DNA from: GM7GCV1 sp965222065
GTDB lineage: Bacteria > Pseudomonadota > Gammaproteobacteria > Pseudomonadales > GM7GCV1
Direction of reading: 5' to 3'
Assembly: GCA_965222065.1 (NCBI GenBank)
Contig: OZ244933.1
Span: forward strand, 2,356,001 to 2,420,000
DNA: 64,000 nucleotides
The notes beneath the pieces are model-generated. The model saw only the letters and a program-made list of their open reading frames with translations, was not told where the DNA came from and did not search any database. Positions 17,582 through 26,212 of the stretch are shown here, one piece after another. Position numbers and translations under genes: made by a program. Positions within the stretch are counted from its first letter, which is position 1, and each line of letters opens with the position of its first letter.

Positions 17582-18718
17582 ATGAAACCTTTTGTATTGA
17601 GATCTGCCATTTTTTGGTCGCACCTGGTTGTCGGTGTCCTGGCGGGTATTGTTATCTTGATTATGTCTGCGACCGGCGTTTTGCTGACCTATGAGCGGCA
17701 GATCGACGATTGGGTGGAAAGACAGTACCAGGTGCCGGCCCAGGAGAATGCCTCTTATTTGTCGGCTGACGATATCCTGGGTCGTTTTCAGCAAAAGCAT
17801 CCCGACGAACATCATTTTTATATTCGCTATGTGAACCGCGAAGGAGCCGCAAGACCAGTCTGGGCAGGTGATTACGCCTATCTGATCAACCCCTACTCAG
17901 GTGAAATACTGCGTGAAGGCGAGGGGGCCACAGCTGCGTTCTTTCACTTTGTCACTGACCTTCACCGCTGGCTTGCCATTGAAGGAGAAGGTTTTGACAT
18001 CGCACGCGGCATCACCGCCTACAGTAATTTGCTTTTTATCTTTTTGATCCTGTCAGGCATCTATTTATGGTTGCCAAGAGTATGGCGATGGAGGGCGTTA
18101 AAGTGGAAAATCCTGTTCAATAAAAAAGCGGTTCTGCCCAGAGCCAGGGATTACAACTGGCATCATGTGTTCGGGTTCTGGGCGCTGATTCCACTGCTTT
18201 TTATCGCACTGACAGCAACCATATTTTATTTTCCCTGGGCCAACCGCCTGATCTACGGCGCCTTTGGTGAGGAAGTACCCGATTTTGGCGGAGAGCCCCC
18301 GGAAATTACCGAGTTACAAGCGGGCGATATGAGCTACCAGGCACTACTGCAACAGGCACAAGCACATGCTGCAGAAAATGGTGCTGAAGACTGGTATTCC
18401 ATCTGGATGGAAGTTGGTGCAACACCAGGTGAAGCCGAATTTTATATTGATCGAAGTATCGGTCATCGTCCCGACTACGCGTATGGCTTAAGGCTGGATA
18501 TGGATACGGCTGAGGTCCTGGAGGCCAAACATCATGACGACTGGTCACGAGGGGATCAGGCCTGGGATATCGCTCGTTTCGGGCACACCGGTGAGTGGTT
18601 TGGTTTTGCGGGGCAGACTGTCGCCGGGCTGGCCTCCCTGGCGGCCTGTTTTCTTGTGTACACAGGCCTGGCACTTGCCTGGCGACGTCTGGTTTCTCCC
18701 CTGATCAGGAATAAATAG
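17582..18718 (+). CDS. PepSY-associated transmembrane protein (PiuB/FsrB-like)
   Basis: The 378-residue inner-membrane protein has about four transmembrane helices (residues 12-35, about 145-165, about 195-215, about 340-365) and PepSY-type periplasmic segments (LINPYSGEILREGE). Histidines sit at or near the membrane faces (FWSHLVVG, FHFVTDLHRWL, NWHHVFGFWALIP), a pattern consistent with haem or flavin electron transfer in ferric-siderophore reductases of this family. It follows the TonB receptor, so reduction of imported ferric chelates is the likely role, by inference from the family. Confidence 0.82.
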   Translation: MKPFVLRSAIFWSHLVVGVLAGIVILIMSATGVLLTYERQIDDWVERQYQVPAQENASYLSADDILGRFQQKHPDEHHFYIRYVNREGAARPVWAGDYAYLINPYSGEILREGEGATAAFFHFVTDLHRWLAIEGEGFDIARGITAYSNLLFIFLILSGIYLWLPRVWRWRALKWKILFNKKAVLPRARDYNWHHVFGFWALIPLLFIALTATIFYFPWANRLIYGAFGEEVPDFGGEPPEITELQAGDMSYQALLQQAQAHAAENGAEDWYSIWMEVGATPGEAEFYIDRSIGHRPDYAYGLRLDMDTAEVLEAKHHDDWSRGDQAWDIARFGHTGEWFGFAGQTVAGLASLAACFLVYTGLALAWRRLVSPLIRNK

Positions 18719-18726
18719 ATTTTTGA

Positions 18727-19536
18727 TCAAACAACCAGAGACATATCCCGGTTAATGGTTTTGATGATCTTGTCCATTTTTCGACCCATCAGTGCCGTTT
18801 TGAGGTCTTTGCGAGGTGATACGGCAAGTATCACCAGATCTGCGTCAATATCATCGGCAACTTCATGGATCACATCTTCTGGCGCCCCAATCTTGACGTG
18901 TAACTGGTTGTTGGGGAGTCCGGTTTCAGCTGCCAGACGCCCGCGATCCGGGTAGTCGGAAGAATCCCGGTAAGAAGCCACCACATGCACCGTTGCTCCC
19001 TGTTTTTCGGCGACATCCTTGGCGTATGCCAGTGTCTTCTCGTTAATTTTTCTCAGGCCAGAGTCGTGAACGTTACGGCAAACCAGAATGGTTTTACGCA
19101 GCTCTGTCGATTCACTGGTTCCGGTGAGAATAACGGGGATTTTTGTGTTCCGGACCAGATGCCAGAATTCATTGCTCAGATATTGTTTCTCGTCACCACT
19201 GTGGAAAGGCATCACGATGGAGGTATAGTCACCACTTGAAGCCATTTCCAGAATGGATTTTGACCAATTATCCGTCCAGGAAAGCAATACTTTGCAATTG
19301 GCGCCAAGGTCAACAAAAGGCTTTCGAAGATTGGTTACCCACTCCAGGTCACGGTAACCATCTTCCTTGCCGGGATTGGCAGATTTACCCAACTCTGCGG
19401 TAACAAACAGGGTAACTTCCGGGTATTTACCTGTTTCGTCGACTCGGGTTTTGCAGATCGTCAATACTCTTTCCAGGGCAGAGAGATCGTCCTCTGTCGG
19501 GTCCACAACAACGAATAGTTTTTGGTTGTCAAACAA
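18727..19536 (-). CDS. Tandem-domain universal stress protein (UspE-like)
   Basis: The 269-residue protein has two consecutive Usp folds: residues 1-140 (KLFVVVDPTEDDLSALERVL) and 145-269 (KTILVCRNVHD to DADLVILAVSPRKD). The nucleotide-binding G-x2-G-x9-G-S/T motif expected after the last strand is not visible (AVSPRKDLKTALMGRK instead), so ATP binding is doubtful. The start is TTG 19536 with GGAGG eight bases upstream; the nearby ATG is out of frame. An FNR-type box lies at about -41 of the inferred transcription start, suggesting induction under oxygen limitation. Confidence 0.82.
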   Translation of the reverse strand: MFDNQKLFVVVDPTEDDLSALERVLTICKTRVDETGKYPEVTLFVTAELGKSANPGKEDGYRDLEWVTNLRKPFVDLGANCKVLLSWTDNWSKSILEMASSGDYTSIVMPFHSGDEKQYLSNEFWHLVRNTKIPVILTGTSESTELRKTILVCRNVHDSGLRKINEKTLAYAKDVAEKQGATVHVVASYRDSSDYPDRGRLAAETGLPNNQLHVKIGAPEDVIHEVADDIDADLVILAVSPRKDLKTALMGRKMDKIIKTINRDMSLVV

Positions 19537-19606
19537 TGTTCATTCCTCCAGTCGTCATTTGAATTGCGGCTAACATCCGTTTTTCCTTACGGATAGCATC
19601 TGTCTG

Positions 19607-19647
19607 ATTCTAGCCTAGCAAATTTTATAGTGACTGATTTAGATCAA
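19607..19647 (-). promoter_or_regulatory. ANR/FNR-type class II promoter of the universal stress gene
   Basis: On the plus strand CTGATTTAGATCAA (19634-19647) matches the FNR-family consensus TTGAT-N4-ATCAA at all but one position. A minus-strand -10, TAGAAT, lies at 19612-19607. The box centre is about 41 bp from the start inferred at about 19600, the classic class II activation distance. Confidence 0.65.
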
Positions 19648-19675
19648 TACAGACATTTAATTGTGGAGGCAGTTA

Positions 19676-20593
19676 TTACGTCGTGGTTTTGTCAGGCTGT
19701 GGAGCATAAAACCCGTTAATAATATTTCTCAGTCTGATCGGGTCGTCGGTAATAAAGTAGTCGATGCCGCGCCCGGTCAGGTTGCGAATGTACTGCATTT
19801 CCTTTTCATCATTCAGCCAGACGCCCAGCCATTTGCGGTCCTGGGAAAATATGGTCCAGGCGCCGATAGCCAGTCCCCGATGGTGAATATTCTCGATGGT
19901 GTTTTCATCAAACATGTTCAGGCCCATATTGGTAAAGGTGGAGCCGATCAGTTTGCCAACCAGGCTGGATTCCATGAGGTGGTGGCGAAGGCTCCCCCTG
20001 GGCACCATATCTGGCGAACAGGTAAAGCCCGAATCGATGTGCGGGCAGGTTCGTTTCAGATAGAACAGTGGCCAGAAGTTATATGAGGTGACTGCTACAT
20101 CCTTTACAAGCCCCATGCGGTGAATTAGTTTTGCCAGCTCAGTGCCGGTATGTCGCTGGTGATAATCAAACTCGTAGGATTTGATCTCGATAACGGGAAT
20201 CAGCTTGCCGCGAATTTCCTCCAGCACGTCTTCCAGCAAGGAAATTTTTTCGGTTTTTCCATAATCGATAATCCTGTCACCAACGTCGATTGCCTGCTTA
20301 ATATCCAGTTCCCTAAGCTGGTCCCAGGTCATCTCGGTGACCAGTCCCCTTTCGCCGGTCAGTCTTTCAATATTGATATCATGGAAGACCACCAGCTTTT
20401 TGTCCCGGGTAAGGAATATATCCAGTTCAATACCATCAAGGCCGATCTCGATCGCTCTCCTGAATCCTGAGATGGTATTTTCCTGATACTCTTCAGGCAC
20501 GCCCCGATGTCCAAATATCAGGGGACGGTGATGACCGGAAAAAATTGAGGATTTGTTGTCCAAGAGCCTGACCCAGGTGGAATTAGTGGACAT
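19676..20593 (-). CDS. Glycerophosphodiester phosphodiesterase (GDPD) family protein
   Basis: The 305-residue protein has the GDPD TIM-barrel signature FGHRGVPEEYQENTISGF, then DGIELDIFLTRD and LVVFHD, supplying the catalytic His pair and acidic metal ligands. Later motifs VIEIKSYE and VAVTSYNFW also fit. It hydrolyses glycerophosphodiesters to glycerol-3-phosphate and an alcohol. No signal peptide is seen, so a cytoplasmic UgpQ-like role is likely. The start at 20593 leaves only 16 bp to the divergent TruC start; the first 20 residues precede the conserved domain, so a downstream start is possible. Confidence 0.85.
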   Translation of the reverse strand: MSTNSTWVRLLDNKSSIFSGHHRPLIFGHRGVPEEYQENTISGFRRAIEIGLDGIELDIFLTRDKKLVVFHDINIERLTGERGLVTEMTWDQLRELDIKQAIDVGDRIIDYGKTEKISLLEDVLEEIRGKLIPVIEIKSYEFDYHQRHTGTELAKLIHRMGLVKDVAVTSYNFWPLFYLKRTCPHIDSGFTCSPDMVPRGSLRHHLMESSLVGKLIGSTFTNMGLNMFDENTIENIHHRGLAIGAWTIFSQDRKWLGVWLNDEKEMQYIRNLTGRGIDYFITDDPIRLRNIINGFYAPQPDKTTT

Positions 20594-20609
20594 TATATAG
20601 GTTAGCCAG

Positions 20610-21371
20610 TTGTTTAAAATAATTTACAGGGATTCATATATAACAGCAGTTAACAAGCCGTCCAATATGCTTGTTCACCGTAGCTCGATTGCCAGTCAGG
20701 AATCGGTTTTTGTTCTTCAGGAACTTAGAAACCAGTTGGGGCAACATGTCTACCCGGTGCACAGGCTCGACCGACCCACGTCCGGCGTTTTGTTGTTTGC
20801 CCATGAGTCGGAGATTGCCCGCCGCCTGGCAGCGCAGTTTGAAAACAGGGAAGTGGAGAAACGTTACTGGCTTATTTGTCGTGGATTCGTTGCCGATGAG
20901 GGAGAGATCAATTATCCGCTGGTGCCGCGAGACGATTTTGCTTCCAAGCGAAAGAAGCGCGGCATTGCCCCACGTGAAAAAGCAGCACAGGAGGCGGTTA
21001 CCCGTTTTCGCTGCCTGCAAACATATGAACTGGATGTCTGTGTCGACAAGTATCCCCGGTCAAGATATTCCCTGGTTGAGGCGGCTCCCCTGACTGGCAG
21101 GAAACACCAGATAAGGCGGCACTTTAAACATATTTCCCATCCGATTATTGGCGATAGTCGTTATGGGAAAAGTACACATAATCGCTTCTTTGCCAGTGCA
21201 CTCGGCAGTGATCGCCTGTATTTGCATGCCTTTGAGTTACAGTTCCGACACCCGGTTACCGGCAAGAGCCTCAAATTACAAATGCCGCCAAACGATCAAT
21301 TTCTGCAGGCGCTTCAGTGGCTCAGTTATACTGACATTCACTCTGATTTTTTATTGCAAGGAACTTCATGA
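20610..21371 (+). CDS. truC: RluA-family tRNA pseudouridine synthase, TruC-like
   Basis: The 253-residue protein resembles TruC (tRNA U65). It begins FKIIYRDSYITAVNKPSNML and carries the catalytic VHRLDRPTSGVLLFA motif with the essential Asp, then LTGRKHQIRRHFKHISHPIIGD. There is no S4 domain, as expected for TruC. An in-frame stop at 20598 leaves TTG 20610 as the only plausible start before conserved sequence, and no good ribosome site precedes it. It overlaps the next gene by 4 bp (ATGA). Confidence 0.85.
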   Translation: MFKIIYRDSYITAVNKPSNMLVHRSSIASQESVFVLQELRNQLGQHVYPVHRLDRPTSGVLLFAHESEIARRLAAQFENREVEKRYWLICRGFVADEGEINYPLVPRDDFASKRKKRGIAPREKAAQEAVTRFRCLQTYELDVCVDKYPRSRYSLVEAAPLTGRKHQIRRHFKHISHPIIGDSRYGKSTHNRFFASALGSDRLYLHAFELQFRHPVTGKSLKLQMPPNDQFLQALQWLSYTDIHSDFLLQGTS

Positions 21372-22207
21372 CGTCCCCCCAACTCGGTCCCGGTCACATC
21401 AATCGCCTGAAGGTACTGGAAAAGGTTGCCGATGGTTTTTTACTGGATGGAGGTAAATACGGCAGGATATTACTGCCTGCTCGTGAAGCTGTTTATGTCC
21501 AGCCGGACGAGCTGGTCGAGGTTTTTCTTTATACCGATTCGGATGACCGCGTGTGCGCCACGACCGCTACTCCCAGGGCAGTCGTGGGGGAATGTGCGGC
21601 TATGCGGGTAAAGACCGTCGGAAAGTTCGGAGCCTTTTTGGACTGGGGTATCGAAAAGGATTTGCTGTTACCGCATTCGGAACAGCCCGAAAAACTATCT
21701 GTATCCGACCGGGTAGTGGTGTACGTAACCAGGGATAACCGAACTGGTCGTATCTACGCTTCCTCGCGGCTACACAAATATCTGGAGGAGTCCAGCGGGC
21801 CCTACAAGACCGGAGACCAGGTTGAACTTTTAATCGCTGCCAAAACAGAAATAGGCTACAAGGCTGTTTTTAATGACGCCTACCTGGGCCTGATTTTCCA
21901 CTCAGACCTCAGTCAGCCACTGCGTATCGGTGAACGAATCAAGGGCTGGATAAAGTCGGTTCGTGATGACGGCAAGGTGGACCTCAGTATCAATACCCTG
22001 GATGCCGGAGCCCGGGATGAGCTTGAGCAAAGGATTCTGGATGTACTGGAAAAATCGGGTGGGCGCCTGGACCTCTCTGATAAAAGCTCCCCGGAAGCCA
22101 TTTTTAAACGGTTCCGTGTCAGCAAAAAAAATTACAAACGGGCACTGAGCGCACTGTATAAGGCACAGCTTATTCGGATATATCCGGAGTACGTCGAATT
22201 AAGCTAA
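21368..22207 (+). CDS. S1-domain RNA-binding protein, CvfB/YitL-like
   Basis: The 279-residue protein has the CvfB layout: consecutive S1-like OB folds (about 10-60, 70-130, 145-210) and a C-terminal winged helix (SPEAIFKRFRVSKKNYKRALSALYK). S1 motifs include VKTVGKFGAFLDWGIEKDLL and IKGWIKSVRDDGKVDLSI. CvfB proteins bind RNA and affect virulence-type regulation in Staphylococcus; in gammaproteobacteria the role is unclear. Translational coupling to TruC through the ATGA overlap suggests a shared RNA-related function. Confidence 0.85.
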   Translation: MTSPQLGPGHINRLKVLEKVADGFLLDGGKYGRILLPAREAVYVQPDELVEVFLYTDSDDRVCATTATPRAVVGECAAMRVKTVGKFGAFLDWGIEKDLLLPHSEQPEKLSVSDRVVVYVTRDNRTGRIYASSRLHKYLEESSGPYKTGDQVELLIAAKTEIGYKAVFNDAYLGLIFHSDLSQPLRIGERIKGWIKSVRDDGKVDLSINTLDAGARDELEQRILDVLEKSGGRLDLSDKSSPEAIFKRFRVSKKNYKRALSALYKAQLIRIYPEYVELS

Positions 22208-22214
22208 CCAGTGG

Positions 22215-22535
22215 TTAGTTGCCAGCCTTTGTTGCACAATCCATACATAATTCAGCTTCGGGCAACGCCTCCAGGCGTGCCTCGGCAATGGCTTCACCGC
22301 AATGGATGCAACGGCCGTATTCCCCGGTTTCGTAACGCTGGATCGCCTTGCGTACTTTCATAAGTTCATCCAAAGAGCAATTGCCCAGACTGTCCAGCAC
22401 CTCGATATTTTCTTCTTCCTGGGCGCGATCTTCGCTGTCACGGGATAGCGGTTGCTGGCCGTGTTCAATAATCCTGGCCAGTCGCTGCTCCAGCTTTACC
22501 CGGCGATCTTGCAGTTCCTGTAAATGACTTGTCAT
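22215..22535 (-). CDS. TraR/DksA-type zinc-finger protein
   Basis: The small protein (106 residues from ATG 22535, or 112 from ATG 22553) has an N-terminal helical hairpin and a C4 zinc finger of DksA/TraR type: CIHCGEAI, then CMDC 17 residues later. The DxxDxA tip of classical DksA is not visible; the tip region reads SRDSEDRAQEEENIEVLDS. It may bind the RNA polymerase secondary channel, but this is inference. A TTGAC-N4-GTCAA palindrome at about -41 of an inferred start suggests control by an FNR/CRP-family regulator. Confidence 0.82.
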   Translation of the reverse strand: MTSHLQELQDRRVKLEQRLARIIEHGQQPLSRDSEDRAQEEENIEVLDSLGNCSLDELMKVRKAIQRYETGEYGRCIHCGEAIAEARLEALPEAELCMDCATKAGN

Positions 22536-22583
22536 ACGCGATCTCGCATGCATTAACCCAATTCCCCAACTGGTCGAGTTGTC

Positions 22584-22625
22584 AATCTAACCGAGATGCA
22601 GCCGAAATGAATTGACTCAGGTCAA
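22584..22625 (-). promoter_or_regulatory. FNR/CRP-family class II promoter candidate for the DksA-like gene
   Basis: TTGAC-TCAG-GTCAA (22612-22625) is a perfect palindrome of FNR-family type. The minus strand has a -10-like TAGATT at 22589-22584. The box centre (22618.5) is about 41.5 bp from the start inferred at about 22577, the same geometry as the universal stress promoter. Confidence 0.5.
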
Positions 22626-22653
22626 CGGCTTTGTATTTAGCCCGCTATGCCAG

Positions 22654-22698
22654 TTGTCCGTTGTGACCGGACAAAAAAACGGACAGGTAAACCGGACA
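22654..22698 (+). promoter_or_regulatory. Upstream activator sites (TGTCCG/CGGACA repeats)
   Basis: TTGTCCG-N7-CGGACAA (22654-22674) is a perfect inverted repeat. CGGACA recurs at 22680-22685 and 22693-22698, giving three CGGACA units spaced 12-13 bp. They lie about 75-125 bp ahead of the sigma-54 promoter, the usual place for enhancer-binding-protein sites. The likely ligand is the NtrC-type regulator encoded at 27454. Confidence 0.65.
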
Positions 22699-22773
22699 CT
22701 TTGTCGTTTTCAAGGATGCTTTAAAAAATAAAAATACCTATATAAAACAAACAGATAGGCTCCCAATTTCGGG

Positions 22774-22791
22774 TTGGCACGGTTCTTGGTA
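22774..22791 (+). promoter_or_regulatory. Sigma-54 promoter of the export/two-component operon
   Basis: TTGGCACGGTTCTTGGTA matches the sigma-54 consensus TGGCACG-N4-TTGCA with the correct 10-bp spacing between the invariant dinucleotides. The -12 dinucleotide is GG instead of GC, which may weaken it. The predicted start is near 22801, about 20 bp before the first codon. Confidence 0.7.
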
Positions 22792-22821
22792 TAGCAGGGT
22801 AAACACACCAATACAGGACTG

Positions 22822-24105
22822 ATGACAATGACGACGATGATTCGGGACACTTCCGCGCAAGATAGAGTGCTGGAGCCTGTTCGTTTCACCAGGAAGCTGC
22901 CAAAGCTCGTGCCTCTGGTGGCGGTCGTCCTCGTGTTTCTGGGCTATTTTGCCTATGAGTTTTCTTCGGTCTTTGGCGGAGACCGGGTACTCAATCGCGA
23001 TAACCTTCGTCTGGCCACGGTCCGCAGCGGTGATCTGGTACGGGATATTGTGTCCCAGGGACGCGTGGTTGCGGCAGACAGTCCAACACTCTATGCGATG
23101 GATTCAGGAACCATTGATTTGCGAATCAAGGCAGGTGATGAAGTGGAGCAAGGACAGGTGTTGGCCGAGATCATCAGCCCGGCGCTCAATGAAGAATTAC
23201 AGCGTGAACAATCGAATTTACAGCGCCTGCAGATAGAACTGGAAGGTGCACGCATCCAGAGTGAACGCCGCAAACTGGAACTACAACAGCGTGAGGAAAT
23301 GGCCGAGGTCAATCTGAAGGCCATGGACCGGGAGCAACGACGCGCTGAAGCTGCGTTTGAGATGCAGATTATCAGCAAGCTCGATTACGAAGAAGCTACC
23401 GACAACCTGGCAAGGGCGAGACTCGAGTATCGTCAGGCCCAGCAAAACAATGCGCTTGAGAACGAGAGCCTGGATTTTGAGCAAAATGCCCTGGGCCTGT
23501 CGCTGGAAAGCCAGCAAATGGTGGTTGAGGCATTAAAGCGCCGGGTTGAAGAACTGACTATCGTCTCACCGGTCGATGGCATGGTTGGTTCTCTCCAGGT
23601 GGACCCTCGGCAGGCCGTGGTGGCTAATCAGCCGCTGATTACGGTTGTTGACCTGAACAACTTTGAGCTGGAGGCGCGCGTTTCAGAGAGTTATGCCGAC
23701 GAGCTATCACCGGGTATGCCGGTGGAAGTTCAGGTAGGTGGCGAATATTACCAGGCCGAACTGGCGGCAGTGTCGCCCCAGGTGATTAATGGCGAAGTCA
23801 TCGCACGCATCAAGTTTGGACAGGACAAGCCGGGCAATTTGCGCCAAAACCAGCGCATGAATGCGCGCATCCAATTGCAAAAAATTGAGAACACGCTGGC
23901 AGTAAGTAACGGCGCTTTCTTCGACAACTTTCGTGGTGATGCCTTTGTGCTCGAAGGTAATCGCGTCAACCGGGTTCCTGTGGAACTGGGCGGCCGCAGC
24001 CTTAGTGAGGTGGAAATCCTCAGCGGCTTGGAGGAGGGCGACACCATTATTGTCTCCGGGCTGGACTACAGCGCGGAAGAACACAGCTTTGTCGTCAGCA
24101 ATTAG
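22822..24105 (+). CDS. HlyD/MacA-like periplasmic adaptor (membrane fusion protein)
   Basis: The 427-residue protein has one N-terminal membrane anchor (about 30-50), a split biotinyl-lipoyl-like domain (SGTIDLRIKAGDEVEQGQ and IVSPVDGMVGSL), and a long coiled coil between them (about 115-245, rich in Gln, Glu, Leu and Arg). Beta-barrel and membrane-proximal domains follow. Such adaptors link an inner-membrane ABC transporter to an outer-membrane channel. It is the first gene of a six-gene unit behind a sigma-54 promoter. No TolC-like gene is in the window. Confidence 0.88.
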   Translation: MTMTTMIRDTSAQDRVLEPVRFTRKLPKLVPLVAVVLVFLGYFAYEFSSVFGGDRVLNRDNLRLATVRSGDLVRDIVSQGRVVAADSPTLYAMDSGTIDLRIKAGDEVEQGQVLAEIISPALNEELQREQSNLQRLQIELEGARIQSERRKLELQQREEMAEVNLKAMDREQRRAEAAFEMQIISKLDYEEATDNLARARLEYRQAQQNNALENESLDFEQNALGLSLESQQMVVEALKRRVEELTIVSPVDGMVGSLQVDPRQAVVANQPLITVVDLNNFELEARVSESYADELSPGMPVEVQVGGEYYQAELAAVSPQVINGEVIARIKFGQDKPGNLRQNQRMNARIQLQKIENTLAVSNGAFFDNFRGDAFVLEGNRVNRVPVELGGRSLSEVEILSGLEEGDTIIVSGLDYSAEEHSFVVSN

Positions 24106-24145
24106 CGAATAACCTATTAAAAATACTCTACAAAAAGAGGATCAG

Positions 24146-24877
24146 ATGATGTTGGAAATGAAGTCAGTCAAGAAAATCTACCGCTCGTCACTGGTGGAAA
24201 CCCATGCGCTGCGTGATTTTAATCTGGAAGTTGAACAGGGAGAATTTGTAGCGGTGACCGGTCCTTCAGGTTCCGGCAAGACCACCTTCCTGAATATTGC
24301 CGGCCTGCTGGAAACCTTTGAAGGCGGGCAATACCTGCTCGATGGCAACGATGTCAGCAAACTCAATGACCGTGAACGCTCGCACATTCGCAATGAGAAA
24401 ATCGGATTTATATTCCAGGGATTTAACCTGATCTCTGATCTGAATCTGTTTGATAACGTCGATGTTCCCCTGCGCTATCGCGGTATGAAAGCCAGTGAGC
24501 GCAAACGCCGGATCATGGAATCGCTAGAGCGAGTCGGTCTGGCGGCCAGGGCAAAACATTTCCCGGCACAGCTTTCCGGTGGTCAGCAACAACGTGTGGC
24601 CATCGCCCGTGCACTGGCAGGCGAGCCCCGCTTTCTGCTGGCAGACGAGCCGACAGGAAATCTGGACACCCTCATGGCACGACAGGTCATGGAAATCCTG
24701 GAAGAAATTAATCGTGAAGGTATGACCATCGTGATGGTGACCCACGATCCGGATCTGGCCCGTCGGGCAGAGCGCAATATACAGATCGTTGATGGCCAGG
24801 TAACCGATTTTAAACTTTACCAGGGCATTGCCCAGCCCATAGACACAAAGTCAGCGGTCGCTGAAACCAGCGCCTAG
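24146..24877 (+). CDS. ABC transporter ATPase, MacB/LolD type
   Basis: The 243-residue protein has all ATPase motifs: Walker A GPSGSGKTT, Q-loop FIFQGFNLI, signature LSGGQQQR, Walker B FLLADEPTGNLD and H-loop VTHDP. The sequence is closest in kind to the MacB/LolD/FtsE class, which powers mechanotransmission rather than classical transport. It is followed after 10 bp by two FtsX-like permease genes, so the ATPase is a separate polypeptide here, unlike in MacB. Confidence 0.92.
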   Translation: MMLEMKSVKKIYRSSLVETHALRDFNLEVEQGEFVAVTGPSGSGKTTFLNIAGLLETFEGGQYLLDGNDVSKLNDRERSHIRNEKIGFIFQGFNLISDLNLFDNVDVPLRYRGMKASERKRRIMESLERVGLAARAKHFPAQLSGGQQQRVAIARALAGEPRFLLADEPTGNLDTLMARQVMEILEEINREGMTIVMVTHDPDLARRAERNIQIVDGQVTDFKLYQGIAQPIDTKSAVAETSA

Positions 24878-24887
24878 GGGAAACATT

Positions 24888-26198
24888 ATGTTGGCTTATT
24901 ACATTCGTTTGTCCTGGCTCAGCCTGAAAAAAACACCTGTATTGTCCACCCTGATGGTGTTGGCTGTGGCGGTAGGTATTGGTTCCTGCCTAACGATACT
25001 GACGCTTTATGGGGCAGTATCCAGCAACCCGATGTCCCACAAAAATGATTCCATTGCTGCAATCCAGTTAAACGCCTGGGGGGATGAAGCCGGATATTAC
25101 ACCAATAATGGTGTACCGGTTTCTTTAACCTATAAGGACGCCAAGGCACTATACGACGCCAACATTGCCGATCAATTGGTTCTGACAATGAACTCAGGCG
25201 TAGCGGTCAATGTGCCCGGGTCCGGCCAGGATCCTGGCTTTGAGGAAACCCGGATGGTGACCCGTCAGTTTTTTGATATGTTCGACTTGCCCCTGATTGA
25301 AGGCTCGGCCTGGAGCGAGCGTGCTGACCAGTACGGAGAGCGTGTTGTTATTCTCAATGAATCTCTGGCTAATAAATACTGGCCGAATACGGAAGCCTTG
25401 GGAAAAACAGTGGAGCTGGATGGTGTTGGGCACACAGTAGTTGGTGTGGTTGATGAACGCTGGAATATGACGCCTTCCGTGTATGACCTGTTTGCACCCT
25501 TTGGCGATGCTCCCAGACTTTATATCCCCTTTTTCCAGATTGCCGAAAAGCGTTTTCCGGTTTGGGGCAATATGTCTTCCTGGAAACAGGAAGACCTGCG
25601 CAATTACCAGGATTTACTCAACAGTGAAGTTGTCTGGATATTTGCCTGGGCCGGATTTTCCTCTGGAGAAAACCGGGCTGAATTTGAGCAATTCCTGAAT
25701 CGCTATGTTGATCAACAGCATGAGCAGGGACGTTTTCCCCTGTTTCAGGATGTGTACCTGCAAAGCCCGGAGCAGTGGCTGGAGATTTTTGAAGTGGTGA
25801 GAGAAGACGACAGGTTGCTGTTGCTTATGTCCTTTGCCTTTCTCAGTGTCTGCCTATTGAATTCGGTGATCCTGTTACTGGCGAAGTTTTCCCGCCATGC
25901 ACCAGAGGCTGGGGTGCGAAGAGCACTGGGTGCCAGCAAAACCTCCATTTTTATTCAACACCTGTCGGAATCCCTGGTTATTGCCGTGTTAGGAGCTGTG
26001 CTGGGGTTTGTCTTGTCGATTTTTGGCCTGGCAGGTGTCAGGCAGTTATATAACGACTACACGACAATTGCTTCAGTCAGCGGCACAACCTATGTGGCCG
26101 CCATTGCTCTGGCACTTCTTGCCGGTGTCATCAGTGGATTGTTGCCTTCTTTTAAAATCAGCCGTACAGCACCGGCGCTGTACCTCAAAGCGGATTAA
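24888..26198 (+). CDS. MacB-like ABC permease (FtsX family), first of two
   Basis: The 436-residue protein has the four-helix MacB plan: an N-terminal helix (about 18-40), a large periplasmic MacB_PCD domain (about 45-295), then three C-terminal helices within the FtsX domain (LLLLMSFAFLSVCLLNSVI, then the GVRRALGASKTSIF loop). The periplasmic domain holds RVVILNESLANKYWP and LGKTVELDG, typical of the family. It probably pairs with the second permease as a heterodimer. Confidence 0.88.
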   Translation: MLAYYIRLSWLSLKKTPVLSTLMVLAVAVGIGSCLTILTLYGAVSSNPMSHKNDSIAAIQLNAWGDEAGYYTNNGVPVSLTYKDAKALYDANIADQLVLTMNSGVAVNVPGSGQDPGFEETRMVTRQFFDMFDLPLIEGSAWSERADQYGERVVILNESLANKYWPNTEALGKTVELDGVGHTVVGVVDERWNMTPSVYDLFAPFGDAPRLYIPFFQIAEKRFPVWGNMSSWKQEDLRNYQDLLNSEVVWIFAWAGFSSGENRAEFEQFLNRYVDQQHEQGRFPLFQDVYLQSPEQWLEIFEVVREDDRLLLLMSFAFLSVCLLNSVILLLAKFSRHAPEAGVRRALGASKTSIFIQHLSESLVIAVLGAVLGFVLSIFGLAGVRQLYNDYTTIASVSGTTYVAAIALALLAGVISGLLPSFKISRTAPALYLKAD

Positions 26199-26212
26199 TT
26201 ACGGTGATTACC

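Noticed and set aside
18718..18735. TTTGATCAAA as an FNR site
   Set aside because: It lies across the end of the universal stress gene between convergent genes, with no promoter to act on, and lacks the N4 spacer.
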